DNA from: CAVQLX01 sp963811605
GTDB taxonomy: Bacteria > Desulfobacterota > Binatia > DP-6
Length of the DNA stretch: 64,000 nt
NCBI GenBank assembly: GCA_963811605.1
Contig: CAWESA010000011.1
Location: 1-64,000, forward strand
Direction: 5' to 3'
Under the pieces are notes generated by a model. It had not been told where the DNA came from. It ran no database searches and worked only from the letters and a program-made list of their open reading frames with translations. The position numbers were made by a program, and so were the translations under genes. Positions 1-6,694 of the stretch are shown here, one piece after another; within the stretch, counting starts at the first letter, position 1, and every line of letters starts with the position of its first letter.

Positions 1-38
1 TGCGGCACGCACGCGCAGGAGCGGATAGGGGTCGACAT
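1..38 (-). CDS. Start of an unidentified gene running off the left edge
   Basis: An ATG on the minus strand at 36-38 is preceded, with normal spacing, by a strong Shine-Dalgarno run (AAGGAGA). About twelve codons are visible (MSTPIRSCACVP) before the window ends. The initiation region is convincing, but too little protein is present to name a family. A competing minus-strand frame crosses the same bases, so the reading frame is not certain. Confidence 0.3.
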   Translation of the reverse strand, partial: MSTPIRSCACVP

Positions 39-40
39 TG

Positions 41-283
41 GTACGTATCTCCTTCCTGCCGGGGGCAGGGGGGCGTCACGGTGAGCCCGCGCTGCGAGCA
101 GGGGCGGCATCGCCAGCGGACGCCAGCGCCGTGCTGGAACTGCCACCAGTCGCCCGCGCCGCAGCGCGGACACAGCGTCGCCGGTGGCGGGACCGGCAGC
201 CGCCCGGACAGGGCGTGGTTTTCGTCGTCGCCGGCGCGGCGAGAGATGTCGCCTTCTAGCGCTACACGAGGGATCGTCCACGG
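41..283 (-). other. Zinc-ribbon-encoding reading frame, probable gene fragment
   Basis: In one minus-strand frame this stretch reads CPRCG..DWWQF followed about 12 residues later by RWRCRPC, a paired CxxC...CxxC zinc ribbon of the sort found at the ends of plasmid or phage replication proteins. The first Cys pair lies at about 161-172 and the second at 98-109. No start codon with a ribosome site could be assigned, and the frame runs on toward the left edge without a clear end. It is most likely a remnant or a partial gene of the accessory region; function is not assignable. Apart from this and the edge gene, bases 1-339 show nothing else I can support. Confidence 0.3.
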
Positions 284-339
284 GGCAGGCCCAAGATATG
301 GGCCCTCGAATCTCATGCCTTGGCGTGGTAGGTGCGCGC

Positions 340-579
340 ATGTCGCGCTACTCGCCGCGGCGCTCAATGCCGGCGGCAGGACTCCTCGTGGTTCTGGTGA
401 CCGGCTGCGTCCGCGAGGACTCGCTGTTTGCGCAATACGCGCTGAACGACCAGTACCTCGTCGACAGACGGGCGTGTACTCAGTATGGGTACAAAGGGTG
501 GGACGGCGTTCGGGAGGCCTGGTGGTCGAGCCAGCAATTCAGCGTCTGCATGCAGGCGCGCGGTTGGGGGAATCCGTAA
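340..579 (+). CDS. Small lipoprotein, hypothetical
   Basis: A 79-residue protein starting at ATG 340. The N terminus is a lipoprotein signal: basic MSRYSPRR, a hydrophobic stretch AAGLLVVLV, then the lipobox LVTGC, so the mature protein would begin at that cysteine and be lipid-anchored. The mature part is about 55 residues, rich in Tyr, Trp and Gln, and holds two further cysteines (ACTQYGY and FSVCMQARGW) that could form a disulfide in the periplasm. An upstream in-frame ATG at 184 would prepend a non-signal sequence and is unlikely. I do not recognise the family. A short GC hairpin just after the stop (about 583-602) may act as a terminator. Confidence 0.55.
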   Translation: MSRYSPRRSMPAAGLLVVLVTGCVREDSLFAQYALNDQYLVDRRACTQYGYKGWDGVREAWWSSQQFSVCMQARGWGNP

Positions 580-700
580 AGCCCCGCCCCCGTGTGGGGC
601 CTCGGTGCGTGGTTTCTGTCCATGCCTCGCTCTCGCCTCGCCGCCGTCGTCCGCTGCCATCGAATTCGACTCCGGCAGGCCCCCTCTACGAGGGCTTCTG

Positions 701-942
701 ATGACTCGGTCATCACAGACCAAGCCGGACGGGCCTTCCGGCGACAACGTCGAACGGCTTCTCGACGTCCACGAGGCTGCCGCTCTTCTCGGGGTGCCAG
801 TACGATCTACAACTGGGGCTACAGGCGGCGCCTCCCGGTCGGCAACCTGTTCGGACCTCGGGGTGCCGTGCGCTTTCGACTGAGCGACATCCTGCACCTC
901 ATCGCTCAGTCAGTACGCCCCGCTATCCGCAACGCCGCGTAG
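701..942 (+). pseudogene. Excisionase/MerR-type helix-turn-helix gene, frameshifted
   Basis: Translation from ATG 701 gives LLDVHEAAALLGV, the first half of an excisionase-like winged HTH. The rest of the domain, STIYNWGYRRRLP followed by VRFRLSDILHLIAQ, lies in the next frame up to a stop at 942. The two halves join near 795-803 if one base is restored, giving a normal 80-residue Xis/MerR-like DNA-binding protein. As read, the gene is broken. Proteins of this kind often act as recombination directionality factors or small repressors in integrated elements, which fits the recombinase 3 kb downstream. Whether the missing base is a real mutation or a sequencing error cannot be decided here. Confidence 0.6.
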
Positions 943-996
943 TAGGTCGCATGCTTGTAGCGTTTAAGCTCCTTCATCGTGGTTTGTGCCACTGCC

Positions 997-1268
997 TCAG
1001 CCGACGACTGCGAACAGCCGCCAGGTGCCGGGCACACCCTTCAGCTCGTGCTTGCCCCGGTCGGCGAAGTCGATGCCCGACCCAGCGACCAGGTCGACGA
1101 GCGTACGAGACACGAAGACTTCGCCCGGCCCAGCGGTGGCACACACCCGCTGCGCGAGATGGACAGCGATCCCGGCCAAGTCGTTGCCATGTAGCTCGAT
1201 CTCTCCCGTGTGGAGGCCGGCCCGCACATCGATCCCGAATGGGGCGACGCACTCTCGGAGGGCCTGTG
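997..1268 (-). pseudogene. C-terminal fragment of a class III adenylate/guanylate cyclase
   Basis: The minus-strand frame reads GIDVRAGLHTGEIEL, then GNDLAGIAVHLAQRV, AGPGEVFVSRTLVDLVAGSG and KGVPGTWRLFAV before a stop at 997. These are the hallmarks of the C-terminal half of the class III cyclase catalytic domain, including the RAGLHTGE strand. The N-terminal half, with the metal-binding aspartates, is absent: upstream the sequence switches to a different gene (NucS-like) in another frame near 1265. On its own this fragment cannot be an active cyclase. It is a remnant brought against the neighbouring fragment by deletion or recombination. Confidence 0.65.
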
Positions 1269-1567
1269 CGCAGCGCCGGCATGGTGGCGATGCACGCCGC
1301 GTAGTCGAGGCCCTGCGCGATGGTATCCCGCCGTAACGTATCGCGTTTGATCTCGACCACGATCCAGCGGCCCTGCGGATCGAGGGCGAGGAGGTCGAGC
1401 AATCCCGCCTCCAGGCGCATCTGTCGCCCGACGATCGTCAGGCCGGGTTCCAAGAGGCAGGGGTCGTGCTCGATCCAGGCTTCGAGCCGGTGCTCCAAGT
1501 CGATCGACGCGGAGGCCAGGCGGCATGGGACATCGCCGGTGATCGTCCAGACCCCGACGCGGCGCAC
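1260..1567 (-). pseudogene. NucS-like (DUF91) endonuclease, C-terminally truncated
   Basis: From a GTG at 1567 the minus strand encodes DLEHRLEAWIEHDP, GLTIVGRQMRLEAGLLDLLA, GRWIVVEIKRDTLRRDT and AQGLDYAACIATMP. The D..LLALDP...VVEIKR pattern is the RecB-like nuclease core of the EndoMS/NucS family, with the catalytic D and ExK residues present. Family members continue beyond the ATMP motif; here the match stops at about residue 98 and the DNA passes directly into the cyclase C terminus in another frame. The intact nuclease core might still fold, but the gene is chimeric and probably dead. Confidence 0.6.
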
Positions 1568-1910
1568 TAGCTCTTCGTCCCCCGTCGCACCGCGCGGGAC
1601 GCTACAGAAGGCCCGGGCGTGGGGTCAGGGAACCGCGACACGGTGGCAGCGGCTGACGGCCACTTCATCGTTGTCCGGGTCGAGCTACTCATCAGGCGAG
1701 CAGGGTGCTGGCTCCCGACTGAATGGGCTTCGTCGTGTCCGACGTCGCCGACACCACCAGCAGCGCGTCTACCTCCAGCACATCGCGCCGGCGGCGGCCG
1801 TCGCCGAAGCGACGGCGAAGACCGTACAATTGGCGGTGGCAGTCTGACGGCAGATTGGGGGGGGTATCCCCGTTGCAGCCTTGTCTCCCGGAGCACAGTC
1901 GGGTCGCGTG
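1568..1910. other. Intergenic stretch holding repeat copy A
   Basis: About 340 bases between the NucS-like fragment and the acetyltransferase stop. The only structure I can support is the 70-bp repeat at 1778-1847. Several long reading frames cross it, but none resembles a known protein. Confidence 0.4.
1778..1847 (+). repeat. 70-bp direct repeat, copy A
   Basis: This 70-base block aligns without gaps to 2432-2501, with about 79 percent identity, in the same orientation. Both begin GCACATCGCGCCGGCG and both end at an in-frame TGA. Each contains a hairpin; here it is GCCGTCGC-CGAA-GCGACGGC. Read in the plus frame that ends at the TGA, both encode HIAPA.AVAEATAKT..LAV, and most substitutions in the first 60 bases are synonymous. 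The element could be a duplicated coding tail or a structured recombination/cassette boundary. Together the two copies bracket the acetyltransferase gene. Confidence 0.6.
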
Positions 1911-2384
1911 TTACGAGCCGTCTCCGATTCGGAGCACCAAAACAAGCCGCTCAGGCATGCTCTCGTTCCCAGGTTGCATGATCCGCTCATGGTCCGTGAA
2001 CCCGAGGGCACGGTAGAATGCACGGGTCTTGGCGTAAGGATCGTAGTCGACAGAGTCGCCCAGGGTATCCACGAACACTTCCTTGATCCCGTCACCAGCC
2101 ATGCGGCTGACGACCGCGCCGACGAGGCGACGGCCGATTCCCATGCGCTGGCGGTCACGCTGGACTCCCAACCAGCTAATTCGTCCCTTGGCTTCGTAGA
2201 CCGAGATGACCACGAAGCCGATGATCTGCTCGTTAGTCTCGGCGACAAAGCCGGGCTGATACCTGAGATCAGTCGCGATCTCGCGCAGGCCATCAGCGTT
2301 GAACCACTCGCCAAGTTCCGTCGTCAGGCAGACGACCGCAGCCTGATCCGCGGGGGCCATCGGTCTGATGTGAATCGGGCTCAC
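1911..2384 (-). CDS. GNAT-family N-acetyltransferase
   Basis: A 157-residue GNAT protein. The N terminus (IHIRPMAPADQ) is the usual beta1-alpha1 opening. The acetyl-CoA site is the Q/RxxGxG/A-type segment RDRQRMGIGRRLVG, and ARAFYRALGF..HERI supplies the C-terminal alpha4-beta7 part. The start is set at GTG 2384, just before SPIHIRP, because no in-frame ATG lies upstream. The substrate is unknown; close relatives acetylate small molecules or protein N termini. The gene sits alone between two direct 70-bp repeats, which gives it a cassette-like appearance within the accessory region. Confidence 0.8.
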   Translation of the reverse strand: MSPIHIRPMAPADQAAVVCLTTELGEWFNADGLREIATDLRYQPGFVAETNEQIIGFVVISVYEAKGRISWLGVQRDRQRMGIGRRLVGAVVSRMAGDGIKEVFVDTLGDSVDYDPYAKTRAFYRALGFTDHERIMQPGNESMPERLVLVLRIGDGS

Positions 2385-2431
2385 CGAGTCAGGATAGCAT
2401 GCCTCTTTGTCATTCGGAGCACATACGTCTC

Positions 2432-2501
2432 GCACATCGCGCCGGCGAGGGCAGTCGCCGAGGCGACGGCCAAGACGGCGCACCTGGCGGTGCAGCCGTG
2501 A
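2432..2501 (+). repeat. 70-bp direct repeat, copy B
   Basis: Second copy of the repeat at 1778-1847, same orientation, 654 bases downstream. Its hairpin is GTCGCC-GA-GGCGAC. It lies upstream of the acetyltransferase start and just before the rtcB leader, so the two copies flank the acetyltransferase exactly. Confidence 0.6.
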
Positions 2502-2572
2502 GTCCCCGGACCGCTCCATTGGCGATACGGCCCAGGAGATGGCACCGTCGTTGAGGCCCAGTCGAGGACGAC

Positions 2573-3796
2573 GTGAGCAAAGCGCAGCGATTCGAGGAGC
2601 CGGGGCGCGTCCCCGTGCTCGCGTGGATGGACGGCGTCGAGTTCGACGCCGGCACCCTCCAGCAGCTTCGTGACGCGGCGAGCCTCCCCATCGTCGGGCC
2701 GCACGTCGCCGCCATGCCCGACGCCCACCCCGGCAAAGGCAGCACGATCGGCAGCGTGATCCCGACGAAGGGTGCCATCGTCCCGAGCGCGGTCGGCGTG
2801 GACATCGGCTGCGGCATGGTCGCTGTCGAGACGCAGCTCGTGGCCTCCGACCTGCCCGACAGCCTCGCGGGCGTACGCCGCGCCATCGAAGCGGCGGTGC
2901 CGCACGGGAACGGGCCGGGCGGCAACTGGAGGGACGGCCGCTGGCCGCGCGAGGCGGAATCGCACCACACGCCCCTCGTGCCCGACCTCGCGGCGTTGCA
3001 GTACGCGGACGCCGAGCTGCGGCGGGCAACCGAGGGTGGCAACGACCCGATCTGTCAGCTCGGCACGCTCGGCGGCGGCAACCACTTCATCGAGGTCTGT
3101 CTCGACGAGCGTGACCGCGTCTGGATCATGCTCCACTCCGGCTCGCGCGGCATCGGGAACAAGATCGGCACGCACTTCATCGCGCGTGCCCGACGGCGCG
3201 CCGAGCTGGACGGCATCACGCTTCCACACCGCGACCTCGCGTGGCTCCCGGAGGGCACGCCGGAGTTCGCGAGCTACGTGAGCGCGGTGCGCTGGTGCCA
3301 GGACTACGCCCACCAGAACAGGGACGTGATGCTCGGGCAGGTGCAGGCCGCCGTCTCGCAGGCGCTCGGCCGCGACGTCGTGGCGGTCGGCACCGCGATC
3401 AACTGCCACCACAACTACGTCGAGCAAGAGACGCACTTCGGCGAGCGGCTGTGGATCACGCGCAAGGGCGCCGTCGCCGCGTTCCCCGGCCGGCTCGGCA
3501 TCATCCCCGGTTCGATGGGCGCCAAGAGCTTCATCGTGGAGGGGCTCGGCAATCCCGAGAGCTTCATGTCGTGCAGCCACGGCGCCGGCCGGCGGCTCTC
3601 GCGTACGAAGGCGAAGGAGACGATCAGCCTCGACGAGCACGCCGCGGCGACCCGGCACGTCGAGTGCCGCAAGGACCAGGGCGTGCTGGACGAGACGCCG
3701 GCCGCCTACAAAAGCATCGACGCCGTGATGGCCGCGCAGGTCGATCTGGTCAGGCCCGTCCACACGTTGCGGCAAGTCGTCTGCGTGAAGGGATAG
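2573..3796 (+). CDS. rtcB: RtcB-type RNA-splicing ligase
   Basis: A 407-residue protein starting at GTG 2573. RtcB joins RNA ends carrying 2',3'-cyclic phosphate or 3'-phosphate to 5'-OH ends using GTP and Mn2+, through a guanylated histidine. Visible family motifs in order: AAMPDAHPGKGSTIG, the metal-binding cysteine in GVDIGCGM, LGGGNHFIEV, HSGSRGIG, INCHHNYVEQE, GSMGAKSFIVEG, and the C-terminal SHGAGR segment with the histidine that is guanylated. At about 407 residues it is of the short bacterial type. No archease partner is visible nearby. It lies 40 bases upstream of the integrase and downstream of gene remnants, so it may be cargo of the integrated element, with a role in RNA repair. 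Confidence 0.93.
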   Translation: MSKAQRFEEPGRVPVLAWMDGVEFDAGTLQQLRDAASLPIVGPHVAAMPDAHPGKGSTIGSVIPTKGAIVPSAVGVDIGCGMVAVETQLVASDLPDSLAGVRRAIEAAVPHGNGPGGNWRDGRWPREAESHHTPLVPDLAALQYADAELRRATEGGNDPICQLGTLGGGNHFIEVCLDERDRVWIMLHSGSRGIGNKIGTHFIARARRRAELDGITLPHRDLAWLPEGTPEFASYVSAVRWCQDYAHQNRDVMLGQVQAAVSQALGRDVVAVGTAINCHHNYVEQETHFGERLWITRKGAVAAFPGRLGIIPGSMGAKSFIVEGLGNPESFMSCSHGAGRRLSRTKAKETISLDEHAAATRHVECRKDQGVLDETPAAYKSIDAVMAAQVDLVRPVHTLRQVVCVKG

Positions 3797-3836
3797 CGGA
3801 CGCCTCGCGGGCGTCGCACCGACCTGCTGGCGTGGC

Positions 3837-4898
3837 ATGTGGATGAGGTGGCACCACGAGAACAACGTCCCAGCTTGCGACGACACTCCGGCGCCTCTTC
3901 CGTACGACCCGCATGCCGCCTTCAACGCGGTCGTGGCGGTCCGCGGTCGGCTCCGCAACGCGAAGCACTATGAGCAGTACGCGGCCCGCTGGACCGCCGC
4001 GCTCGGCGGCAAGCCGCTCCGGCGCATCATCCCCGACGAGAGCGCGCGCTACGCCGCCAGCCGGCGCGAGAGCAACCTCGCGCCTGCGACGGTGAACCGC
4101 GAGCTGGCCTTCCTGAAGCGGGTGTTCAACGTCGCCATCGCCTCGGGGCTCGCGGACACGAATCCGGTCAAGCCCGTCCGGTTGTTCAAGGAGAACAATC
4201 AGCGGGTGCGGTTCCTCGACGACGACGAGCAGCAGGCTCTCGCCGCCGAGGTTCCCGACATCGACGACTGGTCCACGGTCGTCGTCGCGCTGCACACTGG
4301 CCTGCGCCGCGGCGAGCAGTTCGGGCTCCGCTGGGAGCACGTGGACTTCGCGACCGGCATCCTGACGATCCCGCGCTCGAAGTCAGGCGAGGCGCGGCGC
4401 GTCCCGATGAACGACACCGTGCGGGCCGTGCTGCGCGCCCTCCCCTCTCGTCTGAAGAGCCAGTGGGTCTTCCCCAGCGACACGGGCGAGACGCCCCTCG
4501 ACGCGCAGAACTTCTTGAACCGGGTCTTCCTCCCGGCGGTCCGCCGGGCCGGTATCTCGAACTTCCGCTGGCACGACCTCCGCCACACCTTCGCCAGCCG
4601 CCTCGTGATGGCTGGGGTCGATCTGCGCACTGTGCAGAAGCTGCTCGGCCACAAGAGCATCATGACGACGCTGCGCTACGCGCACCTGTCGCCCGGGCAC
4701 CAGCTCGACGCCGTCCAGCGGCTGAACGTGCCGGCCACCATCAGCGCAAGTAGCACCACAAGTAGCACCAGCCCGTCGGAGGCCGGCCGCCGCGCAGTCG
4801 CGGCAGGCGTGGAAGTCCTCGATACGCAGGAAGAATCGGGAGATGGCGGCGGGCCGGATCGAACGGCCGACCTAGGGATTATGAGACCCTCGCTCTAG
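3837..4898 (+). CDS. Tyrosine recombinase (phage/island integrase)
   Basis: A 353-residue site-specific recombinase. Residues 35-115 form the core-binding SAM-like domain (ATVNRELAFLKRVFNVA). The catalytic domain follows, with all conserved residues visible: Arg in HTGLRRGE, Lys in PRSKSGEARRVPM, HxxR in WHDLRHTFAS, His in LLGHKS and the nucleophile Tyr in TLRYAHLSP. The first 30 residues look unlike an arm-binding domain, so the N terminus may be shortened. The final codons lie inside the antisense strand of tRNA-Met, so the C terminus (DRTADLGIMRPSL) is encoded by tRNA sequence. That is a common layout for integrases using a tRNA 3' end as target. The element it mobilises should extend to the left. 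Confidence 0.93.
   Translation: MWMRWHHENNVPACDDTPAPLPYDPHAAFNAVVAVRGRLRNAKHYEQYAARWTAALGGKPLRRIIPDESARYAASRRESNLAPATVNRELAFLKRVFNVAIASGLADTNPVKPVRLFKENNQRVRFLDDDEQQALAAEVPDIDDWSTVVVALHTGLRRGEQFGLRWEHVDFATGILTIPRSKSGEARRVPMNDTVRAVLRALPSRLKSQWVFPSDTGETPLDAQNFLNRVFLPAVRRAGISNFRWHDLRHTFASRLVMAGVDLRTVQKLLGHKSIMTTLRYAHLSPGHQLDAVQRLNVPATISASSTTSSTSPSEAGRRAVAAGVEVLDTQEESGDGGGPDRTADLGIMRPSL
4844..4898. other. Probable attachment site (tRNA 3' half shared with integrase)
   Basis: The 3' half of tRNA-Met is also the last 18 codons and stop of the integrase. Because the integrase lies on the 3' side of the tRNA, this is inferred to be the attachment end of an integrated element extending leftward. No matching direct repeat of the tRNA 3' end is visible in the first 4.8 kb, so the far end is presumably outside the window. 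Confidence 0.5.
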
Positions 4899-4917
4899 CC
4901 AACTGAGCTACGCCGCC
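4844..4917 (-). tRNA. tRNA-Met (CAU anticodon)
   Basis: The minus strand folds as a full cloverleaf: acceptor GGCGGCG/CGCCGCC, D arm GCTC...GAGC, anticodon loop CTCATAA with CAT, five-base variable region, and T arm GGCCG-TTCGATC-CGGCC. The discriminator base is A and CCA is not encoded. The D-arm and variable region fit elongator tRNA-Met rather than initiator, though CAU tRNAs for Ile2 cannot be excluded. Its 3' half overlaps the integrase reading frame on the opposite strand. Confidence 0.93.
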
Positions 4918-5087
4918 GTGCGAGCGAAGTGCGGTAGTTACCGAGTCGACGCGCGGGCTGCAAGCGCCGCGCACGTGGCGCGGGGGTGGTCCGGGCATCG
5001 TGCGCGCCACGACCTCGTTCACGGCGGCATCGGCTCCGGCTGCTTCGTGCCTCCCCGCGAATTCTCCTCGAGACGGAAAGGAACGTG

Positions 5088-6656
5088 ATGGACACCACCA
5101 CGGTCGTGACGCTGCTCGGCGGCCTCGGGCTGTTCCTCCTCGGCATCCACCACCTCACCGAAGGCCTCAAGGGTCTCGCCGGCGACTCGCTGCGCCAGGC
5201 GCTGCAACGCCTGGTATCCGGTCGCTTCAGCGCAGTGGCCTCGGGCGCGGTGTTCACGGCGCTGATCCAGTCCTCCACCGCCGCGACCCTCACCGTCATC
5301 GGCTTCGTCAGCGCCGGACTGGTGACGTTCCCGCAGGCCGTCGGCGTCATCGTCGGCGCCACCCTCGGCACCACCTCGACGCCGTGGATCGTGGCGATCT
5401 TCGGCCTGCGCCTGCGGATCGCCGCCGCGGCGATGCCGCTCCTCGGTGTCGGCGCTCTGCTCTGGCTCATCGCTTCCGGCCGGGTGCGGTCCCTCGGCGC
5501 GGTGCTGGCGGGCTTCGGGCTGCTCTTCGTCGGCATCGACTACCTGCAGAACGGCATGGCCGGCATGTCGTGGGACCTCGAAGCCTTCGCGGGAACCGGC
5601 CCCGCCGCGCGCTGGATCCTCGCCGGGGTCGGCGTCGTCATGACGTTCATCATGCAGAGCTCGAGCGCCGCCGCCGCGACCACCCTCGTCGCCCTCAACG
5701 CCGGCTCGCTGACGTTCGATCAGGGCTGCGCGATGATCGTCGGCCAGAGCGTCGGCACCGCCGCGACCACCTCGCTGGCGGCGATCGGCGGCGGCGTGGC
5801 GGTGCGCCGGGCCGCCCTGGCACACGTGGTCTTCAGTCTGGTGGTCGGCGTTCTCGCCCTCCTCTTTCTCACGCCGCTGACCGCGGCGGCAGATTGGGTC
5901 GGCATGCAGCTCCACGATCCCGACGGCGTGCTGGCCCTGGCGTCGTTCAGCAGCATCTTCAAGCTGGCCGGGATCCTGGTCTTCTATCCCTGGCTCGACC
6001 GCTTCGCGCAGCTCATCGAGCGCCTCTCCGCACCCCCCGCGGCGTCCGCGGTCGCCCGGCTCGAGCCGGGGCTGGCCGAAGCGGGCGGGCCGATCGCCCT
6101 CGAGGCGGCGTGGCGCGCGATCGTGGAGATCGCCGGCGGCGCCCTCGATGCGCTCCGCCGGCGCCTCGCCGGCGAGCCGGTGACCTACGCGCCGGCGGTC
6201 GATGCCGTCCGCCAGACCGAGCACTTCCTCGCCTCGCTGTCGCTGGAGACCACCGACCTCGGCACGATCGGCCCCCGCCTGATCCGCCTCTGCCACGCAC
6301 TCGATCACCTCGACGCCCTCAACGACGACCTGACGCGCATCCCGCCGGCCGCCGGCGACTGGCAGCCGCCCGGGGGATTCGCGGCCGGCGCGGAGGCGCT
6401 GGCGGCCTGGATCGCCGTCACGCGCCACCCGGCGGGCGCGCCCGAGCCGGCGGTCTTCAGCGCCCTCGAATCGGCCGCGCACCGGGTCCGCGCCGAGCGC
6501 GCGACCGATCGCGACCGGCTCCTCGAGGACGTCGCCCTCAGGCGCACGCAGCCGGCCAGCGCGCGCACCGGCCTGGTCACCCTGGCGTGGGCCGACGGCG
6601 CCCTCCACCACGCCTGGCAGGTAGCGGATGCACTGCGGGCCGCCGCGGGGCAGTAG
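5088..6656 (+). CDS. Na+/phosphate cotransporter with C-terminal PhoU-like domain
   Basis: A 522-residue Na/Pi cotransporter II-family membrane protein. The duplicated signature repeats are visible as LIQSSTAATLTVIGF (about residue 60) and FIMQSSSAAAATTLV (about residue 190), each within clusters of hydrophobic helices up to about residue 310. After that comes a soluble helical tail of about 200 residues resembling PhoU, as in NptA/YjbB-type proteins. The start ATG at 5088 follows GGAAAGGAACG, a usable ribosome site. It would import or export phosphate coupled to sodium. It converges with the P-type ATPase/PPK2 pair, which suggests a phosphate-handling neighbourhood. Confidence 0.88.
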   Translation: MDTTTVVTLLGGLGLFLLGIHHLTEGLKGLAGDSLRQALQRLVSGRFSAVASGAVFTALIQSSTAATLTVIGFVSAGLVTFPQAVGVIVGATLGTTSTPWIVAIFGLRLRIAAAAMPLLGVGALLWLIASGRVRSLGAVLAGFGLLFVGIDYLQNGMAGMSWDLEAFAGTGPAARWILAGVGVVMTFIMQSSSAAAATTLVALNAGSLTFDQGCAMIVGQSVGTAATTSLAAIGGGVAVRRAALAHVVFSLVVGVLALLFLTPLTAAADWVGMQLHDPDGVLALASFSSIFKLAGILVFYPWLDRFAQLIERLSAPPAASAVARLEPGLAEAGGPIALEAAWRAIVEIAGGALDALRRRLAGEPVTYAPAVDAVRQTEHFLASLSLETTDLGTIGPRLIRLCHALDHLDALNDDLTRIPPAAGDWQPPGGFAAGAEALAAWIAVTRHPAGAPEPAVFSALESAAHRVRAERATDRDRLLEDVALRRTQPASARTGLVTLAWADGALHHAWQVADALRAAAGQ

Positions 6657-6694
6657 GGTATGGACCGACGGCGGCCCCTGCCCTGCCGGTCACC

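Noticed and set aside
38..259. Plus-strand small gene at the left edge
   Set aside because: Arg/Ala-rich composition without ribosome site; the minus strand carries a zinc-ribbon signal over the same bases.
1778..1847. Integron attC site
   Set aside because: The repeats flank a gene cassette-style, but no RYYYAAC/GTTRRRY core pair or integron integrase is visible, so I call it only a direct repeat.
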